From assembly GCA_047600785.1 (NCBI GenBank), contig JASGKH010000001.1:806001-870000 (forward strand): a stretch of 64,000 nucleotides of DNA, given 5' to 3'. Each line of letters starts with the position of its first letter. The first letter of the stretch is position 1. This DNA is from Breznakibacter sp047600785. Lineage in GTDB: Bacteria > Bacteroidota > Bacteroidia > Bacteroidales > Marinilabiliaceae. A model generated the notes under the pieces. The model was not told where the DNA came from. It saw only the letters and a program-made list of their open reading frames with translations, and made no database searches. The position numbers and the translations under genes were made by a program. Shown here in pieces: positions 27,928 through 36,054 of this stretch.

Positions 27928-28383
27928 CTATAGGGATTCGAACATGGGAAGGACGTTAAGTAACCTGTAGGTCCCATTCTGGTGGTCGAGTTTTGCGCAA
28001 TAATGGACCAGGCCGTTGGTAATCATTAAATAATCGACTTTTAATTTTAGGTTGTAACGTGCCGCCTGGTCGAATATGTGGTTCGTGACGGGTACGTTGG
28101 GGGCTTTACATTCTACGATTACCATAGGTTGGCCGTTTCTGTTGTACACCACAATATCGGCACGCTGTTTTAGTCCGTTTATTTCCACCGGCATTTCAAT
28201 GGCCATCAACGAAGGTGGAAATTTGTACCCGATCTGCAAGAATTTCACGAAATGCTGGCGTACCCATTCTTCGGGAGTCAGTGCCACAAATTTTTTTCTG
28301 GTGTCGTCAAATATTTGTGGTTTACCCGCGCTGGTGCGTGTACGAAAAGGGAATCGAGGTAGATTTAATGGCTGCATAGTCAT
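27928..28383 (-). CDS. Orphan type I restriction HsdR N-terminal domain protein
   Basis: This 151-residue protein consists of an HsdR_N-like PD-(D/E)xK nuclease fold only. The catalytic set appears complete: acidic residue in AIEMPVE (Glu63 region), Asp76 in RADIVVY, and Glu91-Cys-Lys93. There is no helicase part and no HsdM or HsdS nearby, so it is not a working type I system. Such stand-alone proteins are frequent in Bacteroidota and of unknown role. Its ATG overlaps the TGA of the GH43 gene (ATGA), indicating translational coupling to an apparently unrelated exported enzyme. Confidence 0.85.
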   Translation of the reverse strand: MTMQPLNLPRFPFRTRTSAGKPQIFDDTRKKFVALTPEEWVRQHFVKFLQIGYKFPPSLMAIEMPVEINGLKQRADIVVYNRNGQPMVIVECKAPNVPVTNHIFDQAARYNLKLKVDYLMITNGLVHYCAKLDHQNGTYRLLNVLPMFESL

Positions 28384-29462
28384 TTATTGCCGGTACTGTT
28401 GTTGCTTACTACAACGGGCCAACCTTTTTCCCATTTTAATCTTTCAATGATCAACGTGCTGCGTCCGTTTAGGGTTTTGCTATATCCATGTGCGATAATG
28501 TAGTGTACATTATTGAACGTAACCGTTGCATTGTGCCCTATTGCGCTGTAATTTTTATCTCCCTGACGAATGATGGTCCCTCCTCCACGGTTCATAGGTA
28601 CCCCACTCTTGTCGATGTAAGGACCTTCTATGTTTTTGCTCCGGCCAACCGCTATTTTGTAATTGCTGTCCAGTCCTTTGCAACAATAATCTATCGAAAT
28701 GAACAAATAATAGTATTTTCCTTTTTTGAAAAGAAACGGCGCTTCAATGGCGTTGCCTCCTGCGTCGGGAGGATTATTGCCCACGGCAGGAAGATTGCCT
28801 TCGATTAAAGGATTGGACTTGCGTGTGGCAATGGTTGTGATCTCTTTGTTCGGTTCCACCGCAAAGCCGTCTTTGGATAATTTAGCCAATTGGATGCCGT
28901 CCCAGAACGATCCAAAAAACATCCAAAGGTCCCCTTTTTTATCGGCAACTACGCTGGGATCTATGGCATTCCAGTTGGTTATGCCGGGGACGGAGTGAAT
29001 GACAGGTCCATGGTCGATCCATTCGAAAGAAGGACTGCTGGGATGTAATGTTTTGTTGGTAGCTACACCTATGGCCGATGTGTTTTTGCCAAAAGCCGAG
29101 ACAGAATAGAACAGGTAATACAGACCGTTGTGAAAAAGTATATCAGGTGCCCAAATGTGGCCTTTGAAATTAGGGATGGTATCCATTGCCCATTGTGGCG
29201 CTTGGGGAAATACCGATTTTTCGCGTCGCCACATCGTCATATCATCCGATGAGAACACATCGATTCCCCATCCCGTGGCGAATAGATAATACACACTGTC
29301 TTGCCGTATAAGGACGGGATCGTGCACGATGGTGGTGTCAATGTGGGTAACGGTGCCGTAACGGCGGTTTTGGAACCGCGGATCGTGACTTTGTGCGATA
29401 AGGGACACGGAGATTAACGCAAATGCGGTAAAAATGGACGCTATCGTAAATTGTTTTAACAT
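28380..29462 (-). CDS. GH43 arabinan endo-1,5-alpha-L-arabinosidase
   Basis: This 360-residue exported enzyme (signal peptide ending near SLIAQ) is a five-bladed GH43 beta-propeller of the arabinanase group, expected to cleave alpha-1,5-linked arabinan from pectin. The catalytic triad is in place: Asp48 (VHDPV) as base, Asp168 (NAIDPS) as pKa modulator, Glu240 (AIEAP) as acid. WAPDILFHNGLYYLFYS is the typical blade-two segment. It is not part of a Sus-like cluster; only the coupled HsdR-N gene follows it. Confidence 0.88.
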   Translation of the reverse strand: MLKQFTIASIFTAFALISVSLIAQSHDPRFQNRRYGTVTHIDTTIVHDPVLIRQDSVYYLFATGWGIDVFSSDDMTMWRREKSVFPQAPQWAMDTIPNFKGHIWAPDILFHNGLYYLFYSVSAFGKNTSAIGVATNKTLHPSSPSFEWIDHGPVIHSVPGITNWNAIDPSVVADKKGDLWMFFGSFWDGIQLAKLSKDGFAVEPNKEITTIATRKSNPLIEGNLPAVGNNPPDAGGNAIEAPFLFKKGKYYYLFISIDYCCKGLDSNYKIAVGRSKNIEGPYIDKSGVPMNRGGGTIIRQGDKNYSAIGHNATVTFNNVHYIIAHGYSKTLNGRSTLIIERLKWEKGWPVVVSNNSTGNK

Positions 29463-29662
29463 GGATGTGGCAGATTATCAGACTTTCAGTGTAAAGATAG
29501 TGACTTCTGGCAAGGCACATGGGGATTTTGGGGGATAAGTTGGGGACGATTGAACAAACAATATCTGTTTGAAGAGAACGTTGCACCGTTAGGTATGTGG
29601 ATTGGTCCCGTTGTGCTGAAATTCGATCTTGTTTAGGGCGAATGTATTGATTGTCACATTTC

Positions 29663-30181
29663 TTATGGTGTGCGTCTCACATAATTTGTAATGTTAGAAT
29701 TTGGATGCCTGATTGAAATCACTTCGCAGCCTAGTCCGCGTAACATGTCAATGAGGGGAGCGGGTAAGAAAGGGGAGGTGAAAATGAAATATTGTGCCCC
29801 GTCGAGCTGTTTTGCCAAGTTGATGATATCGGCCATGGGGCTTCCTCCGCTTTCTATGACTGGTGTCGCATCATAGGTATCGACCAAAAAATCGGTAGTG
29901 GTCCAATGTGGAACCACGTTTAACAATAACCCTTCATCTTTTTCGGCCCATGTGGCGTCATCCTGTCCTACAGCCTGCCGGAGCTTTCCTACCAAATCGT
30001 TAACCTTTAAGTTGCCAATGGCAGCTGCCTGCTGTAGGGTTGCTATTTTCGCCACGGTTTTACGCAAAACGGGGTTCTTGAGTTTTATGAACGATGGCGA
30101 AAGTTCCAGCAGCAAGTCTTCGAGCTGCGGATATGTGTCGAGCAGCTCGCCGATTTTAGTTTTGGGAGTAATAGGGAGCAT
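29663..30181 (-). CDS. DUF1858 domain protein with DUF2249-like C-terminus
   Basis: This 172-residue cytosolic protein begins with a DUF1858 helical domain (PITPKTKIGELLDTYPQLEDLLL, ending near residue 70) and ends with a region of about 85 residues resembling DUF2249/TusA-like folds (PMADIINLAKQLDGAQYFI). Both domains recur beside hemerythrin and DUF438 proteins in nitric-oxide and nitrite stress gene sets, and such a set follows here on the same strand. No Cys occurs at the usual TusA active-site position, so sulfur transfer is unlikely. Its molecular role is unknown. A gap of 278 bases separates it from the DUF438 gene, so it may have its own promoter. Confidence 0.7.
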   Translation of the reverse strand: MLPITPKTKIGELLDTYPQLEDLLLELSPSFIKLKNPVLRKTVAKIATLQQAAAIGNLKVNDLVGKLRQAVGQDDATWAEKDEGLLLNVVPHWTTTDFLVDTYDATPVIESGGSPMADIINLAKQLDGAQYFIFTSPFLPAPLIDMLRGLGCEVISIRHPNSNITNYVRRTP

Positions 30182-30459
30182 TTTTTTGCTTTTAATAGTT
30201 AAATGTCCGAAAGCAAAAGGGCTGAAAAAACACGAAAAGAAGTTTCAGAGAACCAACGGTGAAGGGGCGGATTGGAGAAAATTGCTTGGTTAAGAAGTTA
30301 CTAGCGCCGTGCCAATGCAAAATAGGCAGACCGAAGGAACCAGGGAGAGGTTTTCCTTGCAGGAAAAATAGAGCTTCTACCTGTTTATTGTCGGCCGGGT
30401 CCGGCTGCGGAGACTTCTCTTAAAAGCTTAACGGCATTTTCCCATAATTCCCCGTCCTT

Positions 30460-31692
30460 TCATTTATTGGCCGAGTACGACAGCAGCCGTTGTTCCCCTT
30501 CCAACTGGCGAAGCTTGGTAAGATCCTGTGTAAATTCGACGGTGCCCAAATATTCACCATCTTTGCTACGCACGGCAAAATATTCGATGTAAATGAACCG
30601 TCCGCCAAAATTGATCCAAAACGCCGCGCTGTTTTGTTCGCCGCTTTTGAAATCGGTCAATATCTGGTCTACCACGTGTACGCTTCCGGGAGGGTGGCAC
30701 ATGCGCACGTCACGCCCCAATATGGCACGGTTGCGTGCAAATATCCGGTTGGGGCCGTGCGAAAAGAATTTTACCTTATCGTCTTTGTCCACGAAGGTTA
30801 AATCGACGGGAAGGGATGACAACATGGCCGCCAGCTCTTCTGGATTGAAACTGCCCGTTGGCAGGCGGATGCTTTTGTCTCCATATTCGATGTCGGTTGT
30901 TGTGATATTGGCAGGTTTCCATTCTTCTTGCGGATCATACAGGCAAAAACCGTACTCGGGCGTTTGCTGGTAAATCTGGTACCAATCACTGTCGGTCAGC
31001 GTGTCCATGCACATGGGGAGCAAAATTTGCTCTTCTTTCAAGATCATGTCGAGTACGCCTTGCACGGCAGGTTTCAGCCCCAAATCCACCAATATTGCCA
31101 ACTCGTCGGGCGTCATGGGTTCGCGCGACGACACGGCTTCAATGGCAGACTTTAGTAATGCCCGTATTTCGTCGTGTTTCCCCCACATGACCTTCGGCGG
31201 GCCGGTAATATGGTTTTTTTCCAAAAATGGGAACAGCAGATACTCTTTACGCAGGTAATGTTTGTCCACGTCCATCAACGCATTGAATTTTGCATGTGCC
31301 GCAATAAACCAGCCGACGGTACTTTCGGCGGAGAGTGTTTGGGCATTGCCGAAAAGCGTCATTAAATCGGCGGCTACCTTTCCCAGTTCGCGGTTCTCTT
31401 TTCTGAAGGTATCGACGGGGTGTGCGGCCGGAACTTCTTTAGCCCCCGTTTGGTCGATGTGCCCATCGAGAACCATGTGGTGGATATCACAGAATTTCAG
31501 GACTTCTTCTTCGGGAAGCCCTTCGGCAATCAGTTGCTGTTCTACTTCGACGACTTCGTTATAAGGAATTTCGCGCAAGATTTCCACCAAACGCTTGCGG
31601 ACCAGGCCGGGTGCTTCGCCTTGGTGGAGTTGCAAAATCATGTGCTTGAGCAGCTCTTTGCGTTGCTGCGGGTTGTTGATGAATTCGCTCAT
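30460..31692 (-). CDS. DUF438 / hemerythrin / PAS domain protein
   Basis: This 410-residue cytosolic protein has three parts: an N-terminal DUF438 domain (residues about 8-80, with VEQQLIAEGLPEEEVLKFCDIH), a hemerythrin-like HHE four-helix bundle (about 110-260, with HAKFNALMDVDKHYLRKEYLLFP and later KEEQILLPM supplying His and Glu iron ligands), and a C-terminal PAS domain (about 300-400). The family is associated with iron-based sensing of oxygen or nitric oxide. I start at ATG 31692 (MSEFINNP); the frame stays open upstream, but that part is a Pro/Arg-rich shadow of the Rrf2 gene. It follows the Rrf2 gene by 26 bases and is likely cotranscribed. Confidence 0.85.
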   Translation of the reverse strand: MSEFINNPQQRKELLKHMILQLHQGEAPGLVRKRLVEILREIPYNEVVEVEQQLIAEGLPEEEVLKFCDIHHMVLDGHIDQTGAKEVPAAHPVDTFRKENRELGKVAADLMTLFGNAQTLSAESTVGWFIAAHAKFNALMDVDKHYLRKEYLLFPFLEKNHITGPPKVMWGKHDEIRALLKSAIEAVSSREPMTPDELAILVDLGLKPAVQGVLDMILKEEQILLPMCMDTLTDSDWYQIYQQTPEYGFCLYDPQEEWKPANITTTDIEYGDKSIRLPTGSFNPEELAAMLSSLPVDLTFVDKDDKVKFFSHGPNRIFARNRAILGRDVRMCHPPGSVHVVDQILTDFKSGEQNSAAFWINFGGRFIYIEYFAVRSKDGEYLGTVEFTQDLTKLRQLEGEQRLLSYSANK

Positions 31693-31718
31693 GGGAGAAT
31701 GTGTTTGGAGTGTGGTTG

Positions 31719-32159
31719 TTAACCTATCAATCGGTTTAATGCCAGTTTGTGGTCGTGGGTTCTCTTTGCCAGGCTTTGGATGGTTTCGCCCTGCACAAGC
31801 TGGCGGATATGGTTCCGGATGACCATAAATTGGTCGTGGATGGGACAGGGATTGTTCTCGTCGCAGTTTTTCAGACCCAGGCCGCATCCGCAGAACAGTT
31901 TGCTGCCTTCGGTCGATTCGATGACCTGCATCAGTGTTACAGGTTCTTTCTGCGCATCGAAAAAAAATCCACCCCCTTTGCCTTTGAGTGAGTTGAGCAA
32001 GCCAAGCTTTACCAATCGTTGCAATATTTTGGCAATGTAAAAAGGTGGGGCTTCGATCTCTTGGGCGATTTCGAGTATACTCGGTTTTTCATTCTCTGAA
32101 TTGCGTATTTGGATGTAAACCAATGCTCTTAGAGCATATTCAGTTTCTTTATTAAACAT
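31719..32159 (-). CDS. Rrf2 family Fe-S regulator (NsrR/IscR-like)
   Basis: This 146-residue repressor has the Rrf2 winged helix at the N-terminus (MFNKETEYALRALVYI and PPFYIAKILQRLVKLGLL) and a cluster of Cys at 90, 92, 99 and 105. That fits the three-Cys [Fe-S] site of NsrR and IscR, with one extra Cys. It sits at the centre of a nitric-oxide gene set, so an NsrR-type sensor role is likely. ATG 32159 is preferred over an in-frame GTG/ATG region further upstream, because the promoter at 32189-32219 starts transcription near 32182. It diverges from the RIC gene, and an inverted repeat covers both promoters. Confidence 0.88.
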   Translation of the reverse strand: MFNKETEYALRALVYIQIRNSENEKPSILEIAQEIEAPPFYIAKILQRLVKLGLLNSLKGKGGGFFFDAQKEPVTLMQVIESTEGSKLFCGCGLGLKNCDENNPCPIHDQFMVIRNHIRQLVQGETIQSLAKRTHDHKLALNRLIG

Positions 32160-32188
32160 ATATGACGATGTCTTTTTTGATAAGGTAA

Positions 32189-32219
32189 CAAAGATATGAA
32201 ATAAAAATAAAAACACCAA
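32189..32219 (-). promoter_or_regulatory. Promoter of the rrf2-DUF438 unit
   Basis: On the minus strand, TTG (complement of 32217-32219) and TATCTTTG (complement of 32189-32196) are 20 bases apart, a full consensus match. The -33 element lies within the left arm of the palindrome at 32218-32237. Confidence 0.8.
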
Positions 32220-32237
32220 AAGACCTTTTTGTCTTTT
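32218..32237. promoter_or_regulatory. Palindromic operator AAAAGAC-N6-GTCTTTT
   Basis: Perfect seven-base arms at 32218-32224 and 32231-32237 are separated by six bases. The left arm overlaps the -33 box of the leftward promoter (32217-32219), and the right arm overlaps the -33 box of the rightward one (32229-32231). A dimeric regulator bound here would block or modulate both; the adjacent Rrf2 protein is the obvious candidate. A lone GTCTTTT half-site is at 32170-32176. Confidence 0.7.
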
Positions 32238-32259
32238 AAAAAGAAATTACATAGCTTTG
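32229..32259 (+). promoter_or_regulatory. Promoter of the ric-norB unit
   Basis: TTG at 32229-32231 and TAGCTTTG at 32252-32259 are 20 bases apart, a full consensus match, placing the transcription start about 20 bases before the ATG at 32284. Confidence 0.82.
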
Positions 32260-32283
32260 TCTGTCGAACCAAATTATTTCAAC

Positions 32284-33015
32284 ATGGATACATTGCAATA
32301 CGCCAATCCCAATATAATTGGGAGAATTGTGGCTGCCGATTTCCGTAAGGCCGAGGTCTTTAAAAGAGCAGGTATTGATTTTTGTTGTGGCGGAAACAAA
32401 ACCGTGCAACAGGCTTGTGACGAAAAAGGCATTGATGCCGGTTGGTTATTGGCCCAACTGGTGAAAGTCGACGGAGAACCATTGTTGCCGTCGCTTGACT
32501 ATCGTAGTTGGGGTTTATCGTTTTTGTGCGATTACATTGTGAACACACACCACCGGTATGTGCTGGACACATTGCCCGATCTGCTTGGCTACACGGCCAA
32601 AATTGCAGTTGTACACGGCCAGCATCACCCTGAACTCCCTGAAGTGGCGCACCTTTTTGCGGCAGTCGATAAAGAGTTGCGCCAACACCTGGCGAAAGAG
32701 GAAAGTGTGTTGTTCCCCGCCATAAAAGCATTGGAGGAAGGCGATAAAGCGGTGGCGGTAATTATCGGGACGGAGATTGCCAGGATAAACGAGGAACATG
32801 AGTTTGCGGGTAGCACATTGAACCAAATCAACCATTTGACCGGTGGTTACCAGGTACCCGATGATGCGTGTAACACCTACCGGGTAGCCTTGCAACTGCT
32901 AAAACAATTTGAGGACGATTTGCATTTGCACGTTCATCTTGAGAATAACATTTTGTTTCCCGCTGCTGTGGCGAAAGCACAATCTGGACAAATACTAAGG
33001 AGTGAGGTATCATAA
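32284..33015 (+). CDS. ric: Iron-sulfur cluster repair di-iron protein (RIC/ScdA)
   Basis: RIC proteins (ScdA, YtfE) restore Fe-S clusters damaged by nitric oxide or peroxide using a di-iron centre. The 243-residue product has the short N-terminal ScdA_N domain with the FCCGGNKT motif (Cys34-Cys35) and then a hemerythrin-like bundle with the expected His and Glu ligands (NTHHRY, HGQHHPEL, HLAKEESVLFP, EEHEF, HVHLENNILFP). ATG 32284 gives the conserved start; an upstream in-frame TTG at 32257 lies within or next to the -7 box and cannot be used. qNor follows after 53 bases. Confidence 0.93.
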   Translation: MDTLQYANPNIIGRIVAADFRKAEVFKRAGIDFCCGGNKTVQQACDEKGIDAGWLLAQLVKVDGEPLLPSLDYRSWGLSFLCDYIVNTHHRYVLDTLPDLLGYTAKIAVVHGQHHPELPEVAHLFAAVDKELRQHLAKEESVLFPAIKALEEGDKAVAVIIGTEIARINEEHEFAGSTLNQINHLTGGYQVPDDACNTYRVALQLLKQFEDDLHLHVHLENNILFPAAVAKAQSGQILRSEVS

Positions 33016-33068
33016 AATATAAAATCATACTTGAAGGATACATTATTATCTACTAAACGCTTGAACTT

Positions 33069-35303
33069 ATGAACGCAAAGAAACTATGGATTGGATTTAC
33101 ATTGGTGATGGTCCTGTCGTTTTCGGTGCTACTCTATTATGGTGTCGAAATTTACCGTCAGGCGCCGCCCATTCCCGACCGGGTACTGACCGAAGATGGC
33201 ATTGTATTGTTTACAGACCAGGATATTAAAGACGGCCAAAATGTGTGGCAATCGCTGGGTGGCCAGCAACTGGGTACGGTATGGGGACATGGGGCCTATC
33301 AAGCCCCTGATTGGAGTGCCGATTGGCTCCACCGTGAAGCCGTGTTTATGCTCGATGCACTGGCCATGAGGGGCGATAACATGCCTTATGCGCAGTTGGA
33401 TGAAGAAAAACAGGCATTTTACAGGGTGTTGTTGCAAAAAGATTTACGGGCTAACCGCTACAATGCCCAAAACGGCGATTTGAAAGTGTCGGACTTACGT
33501 GCGAAAGCCATAGCGGCCAATGGTGCGCATTTTGGCGGTCTGTTCACCGACAATGTTGAATTGGCCCATCTGCGCGAAGCGTACAGCATTCCCGTTAATT
33601 CGTTGAAAGATCCTGAACGTGTGCGCTTGCTCAATGCTTTTTTCTTTTGGGCATCGTGGGCATGCATTACCGAAAGGCCAAATTCGGATGTAACGTACAC
33701 CAACAACTGGCCTGCCGATGAGCTGGTGGGCAACACTCCCACGGGATCACTTATTTTATGGACAGGTTTTAGCGTGATCGTGCTATTGGCAGGCATCGGG
33801 TTAATGGCATGGTATTATGCCCGTCAACGCGAAGAACACAGTGAGGTTCCCGCATCACACCCGTTGGGAAACGTGGCACAAACACCATCGCAAAAAGCCA
33901 CGTTGAAATATTTTTGGATCGTGTCGTTATTGCTGGGTATTCAGGTGGTGATGGGGGTCATTACCGCACATTATGGGGTTGAAGGGCACGGTTTCTACGG
34001 TATTCAGCTTGACCGATGGTTGCCTTACAGCATTACACGGACCTGGCACGTGCAGATTGCTATTTTTTGGATTGCCACATCGTGGCTGGCCACTGGCTTG
34101 TATTATGCACCGGCCATATCGGGACACGAACCTAAGTATCAGCGGCTGGGCGTGAACGTGCTGTTTGGGGCACTTATCGTTGTGGTAGGCGGATCGTTGA
34201 CCGGTCAATGGTTTGGTGTGATGCAAAAGTTGGGCCTGGTCGAAAACTTTTGGTTTGGCCACCAAGGCTATGAGTATGTCGATTTGGGACGATTCTGGCA
34301 AGTGCTTCTCCTGACCGGCCTGGTCATCTGGTTGTTCCTGATGGGGCGTGCCATATGGCCTGCATTGAAACAGCGCAACGAAAACAAACATTTGTTGGCA
34401 TTGTTTCTGATCGCATCCATTGCCATTGCCGTATTTTATGCTGCAGGGTTAATGTGGGGACGGCAAACACATTTGGCCATGGCTGAATATTGGCGCTGGT
34501 GGGTGGTGCATCTTTGGGTGGAAGGTTTCTTCGAAGTGTTTGCGTCGGTGGTAATGGCCTTTTTGTTTGTGCGGATGCAGTTGGTGCGCACAAGCACCGC
34601 TACCACAACGGTGTTGTTTACCACCATTGTGTTCCTCACGGGTGGTATTTTGGGCACGTTCCATCATCTTTACTTTACGGGTACTCCAACTGCGGTAATG
34701 GCACTGGGGGCTACGTTTAGCGCACTGGAAGTGGTGCCGTTGGTATTCATGGGGTATGAGGCCTACCATAACCTCAGGTTAAGTAAAAGTACCGAATGGA
34801 TAAAGGCATACAAATGGGCAATTTACAGTTTTATAGCTGTGGCATTCTGGAACCTGGTGGGGGCTGGCATTTTCGGGTTTCTTATTAATCCGCCCATTGC
34901 GTTGTATTACATGCAAGGGCTCAATACAACCCCTGTGCATGGCCACACTGCGTTGTTCGGTGTTTATGGCATGTTGGGCATCGGTCTGATGCTGTTTGTG
35001 CTGCGCGATTTAGACCGGAACCTGGTTTGGAACGAACGATGGGTGAGATTTGCATTCTGGTCCATCAATGTTGGATTGGCGGCCATGGTGCTCATCAGCG
35101 TGCTGCCCATTGGATTGGCGCAAACGGTAGCCAGTGTGCAAGAGGGGTTATGGTATGCCCGTTCGGCTGAATTTTTACAGCAGCCCTACATGGTCACGCT
35201 CAAGTGGCTTCGCTCCGTTGGCGATACGCTGTTTGCAGCAGGTGTGCTGGCGCTCATCTGGTTTGTGTTCGGGCTAAAGGGTGGTTGGAGCATCAAAAAA
35301 TAA
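33069..35303 (+). CDS. norB: Quinol-dependent nitric-oxide reductase (qNor)
   Basis: This 744-residue inner-membrane enzyme reduces two NO to N2O with electrons from quinol. The single-chain qNor form is shown by the N-terminal extension of about 200 residues (a membrane helix, then a cytochrome c-like domain without heme motif carrying VWQSLGGQQLGTVWGHGAY), fused to a heme-copper oxidase-type core. Non-heme iron ligands His481, His532 and His533 are visible (VVHLWVEGFFE, GTFHHLYF), with Glu485 and Glu489 nearby, and heme ligands lie in PVHGHTALFG (His624, His626). It shares the palindrome-controlled promoter with ric. It could serve detoxification or partial denitrification; without nitrite or N2O reductase genes in view I favour detoxification. 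Confidence 0.95.
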   Translation: MNAKKLWIGFTLVMVLSFSVLLYYGVEIYRQAPPIPDRVLTEDGIVLFTDQDIKDGQNVWQSLGGQQLGTVWGHGAYQAPDWSADWLHREAVFMLDALAMRGDNMPYAQLDEEKQAFYRVLLQKDLRANRYNAQNGDLKVSDLRAKAIAANGAHFGGLFTDNVELAHLREAYSIPVNSLKDPERVRLLNAFFFWASWACITERPNSDVTYTNNWPADELVGNTPTGSLILWTGFSVIVLLAGIGLMAWYYARQREEHSEVPASHPLGNVAQTPSQKATLKYFWIVSLLLGIQVVMGVITAHYGVEGHGFYGIQLDRWLPYSITRTWHVQIAIFWIATSWLATGLYYAPAISGHEPKYQRLGVNVLFGALIVVVGGSLTGQWFGVMQKLGLVENFWFGHQGYEYVDLGRFWQVLLLTGLVIWLFLMGRAIWPALKQRNENKHLLALFLIASIAIAVFYAAGLMWGRQTHLAMAEYWRWWVVHLWVEGFFEVFASVVMAFLFVRMQLVRTSTATTTVLFTTIVFLTGGILGTFHHLYFTGTPTAVMALGATFSALEVVPLVFMGYEAYHNLRLSKSTEWIKAYKWAIYSFIAVAFWNLVGAGIFGFLINPPIALYYMQGLNTTPVHGHTALFGVYGMLGIGLMLFVLRDLDRNLVWNERWVRFAFWSINVGLAAMVLISVLPIGLAQTVASVQEGLWYARSAEFLQQPYMVTLKWLRSVGDTLFAAGVLALIWFVFGLKGGWSIKK

Positions 35304-35330
35304 CCACTCTGTTCTTATTGAATTGTAAAG

Positions 35331-35366
35331 AAAGAGCATCTGCCTTGCATTGGCGGGTGCTCTTTT
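35331..35366 (+). terminator. Terminator of the ric-norB unit
   Basis: AAAGAGCA (35331-35338) pairs with TGCTCTTT (35358-35365), with an inner GCC/GGC pairing, and runs into a short T stretch 27 bases past the norB stop. Confidence 0.8.
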
Positions 35367-35402
35367 GGCATTATTCACAGCCCGTAGGCAATATCGATAC
35401 AA

Positions 35403-35888
35403 TTATCCCACGTTTTTACATTTACCTGACCACTCATCCATATCCAGTCGGATAATGAGAGTGTGCGCAAGCGATTTTTCAGCGTATTTGGTACCGTTCT
35501 CTTTGTGGTGCGGCGAATATTTGTCGACCAGCAACAAAAGAGCCTGCATCCGCTCTTGTTCGGCCAGGTGGGTATGCGCAGTGCCTTGTAGCACAATGCT
35601 TTCATAACCTGTAGTGAATTTTTCAGGTATAACTTTCGTATGCCCTACGATGCAAAACGACACTCGGTTATCCCTTTCCAGACAACGCAACTTCCGGCCT
35701 TCGGGCGCGCAATGGAGGTAAATGGCGTTGTGCCCGTTCCACACATAATTAATGGGAACGCCGTAACCGCCGCCTTCTTCTGCTTGCATGGACAATATGC
35801 CATATTCGCCGTGTCGTAGAAGTTTCGATGCATTGTCTTCTGATAGAAGCCGGTCCTGCCTGCGAATGGAGCAGTTGGTGTAGTTCAT
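35403..35888 (-). CDS. NimA-like pyridoxamine 5'-phosphate oxidase family protein
   Basis: This 161-residue protein is a split-barrel FMN or heme binding protein of the NimA group. The N-terminus RRQDRLLSEDNASKLLRHGEYG and the YGVPINYVWNGHNAIYLHCAPEGRK block are typical. Members include 5-nitroimidazole reductases and general flavin reductases; a His at position 60-80 (here in LHCAPEG) can bind cofactor. Location beside the NO reductase suggests a role in nitrosative stress, but this is context only. It converges on norB, with the terminator between them. Confidence 0.82.
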   Translation of the reverse strand: MNYTNCSIRRQDRLLSEDNASKLLRHGEYGILSMQAEEGGGYGVPINYVWNGHNAIYLHCAPEGRKLRCLERDNRVSFCIVGHTKVIPEKFTTGYESIVLQGTAHTHLAEQERMQALLLLVDKYSPHHKENGTKYAEKSLAHTLIIRLDMDEWSGKCKNVG

Positions 35889-36054
35889 ATGGTAATGATT
35901 GAAGTTCTGAGTTCAGAGTCCGGAGTTGAGAGGAAGTTGTTGTACCCACAAAGATGCAAAATATACACAGCGGATTGTTCGGCCCAATGTAGCTAAATTA
36001 TGTCTTCCGCTATTTCTCCTCCGCCATTGAGACTGTACCCGTTTTTCAGCTTTG

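Noticed and set aside
27928..28383. Part of a type I restriction-modification system
   Set aside because: Only the HsdR N-terminal domain is present; there is no helicase domain, methylase or specificity gene nearby.
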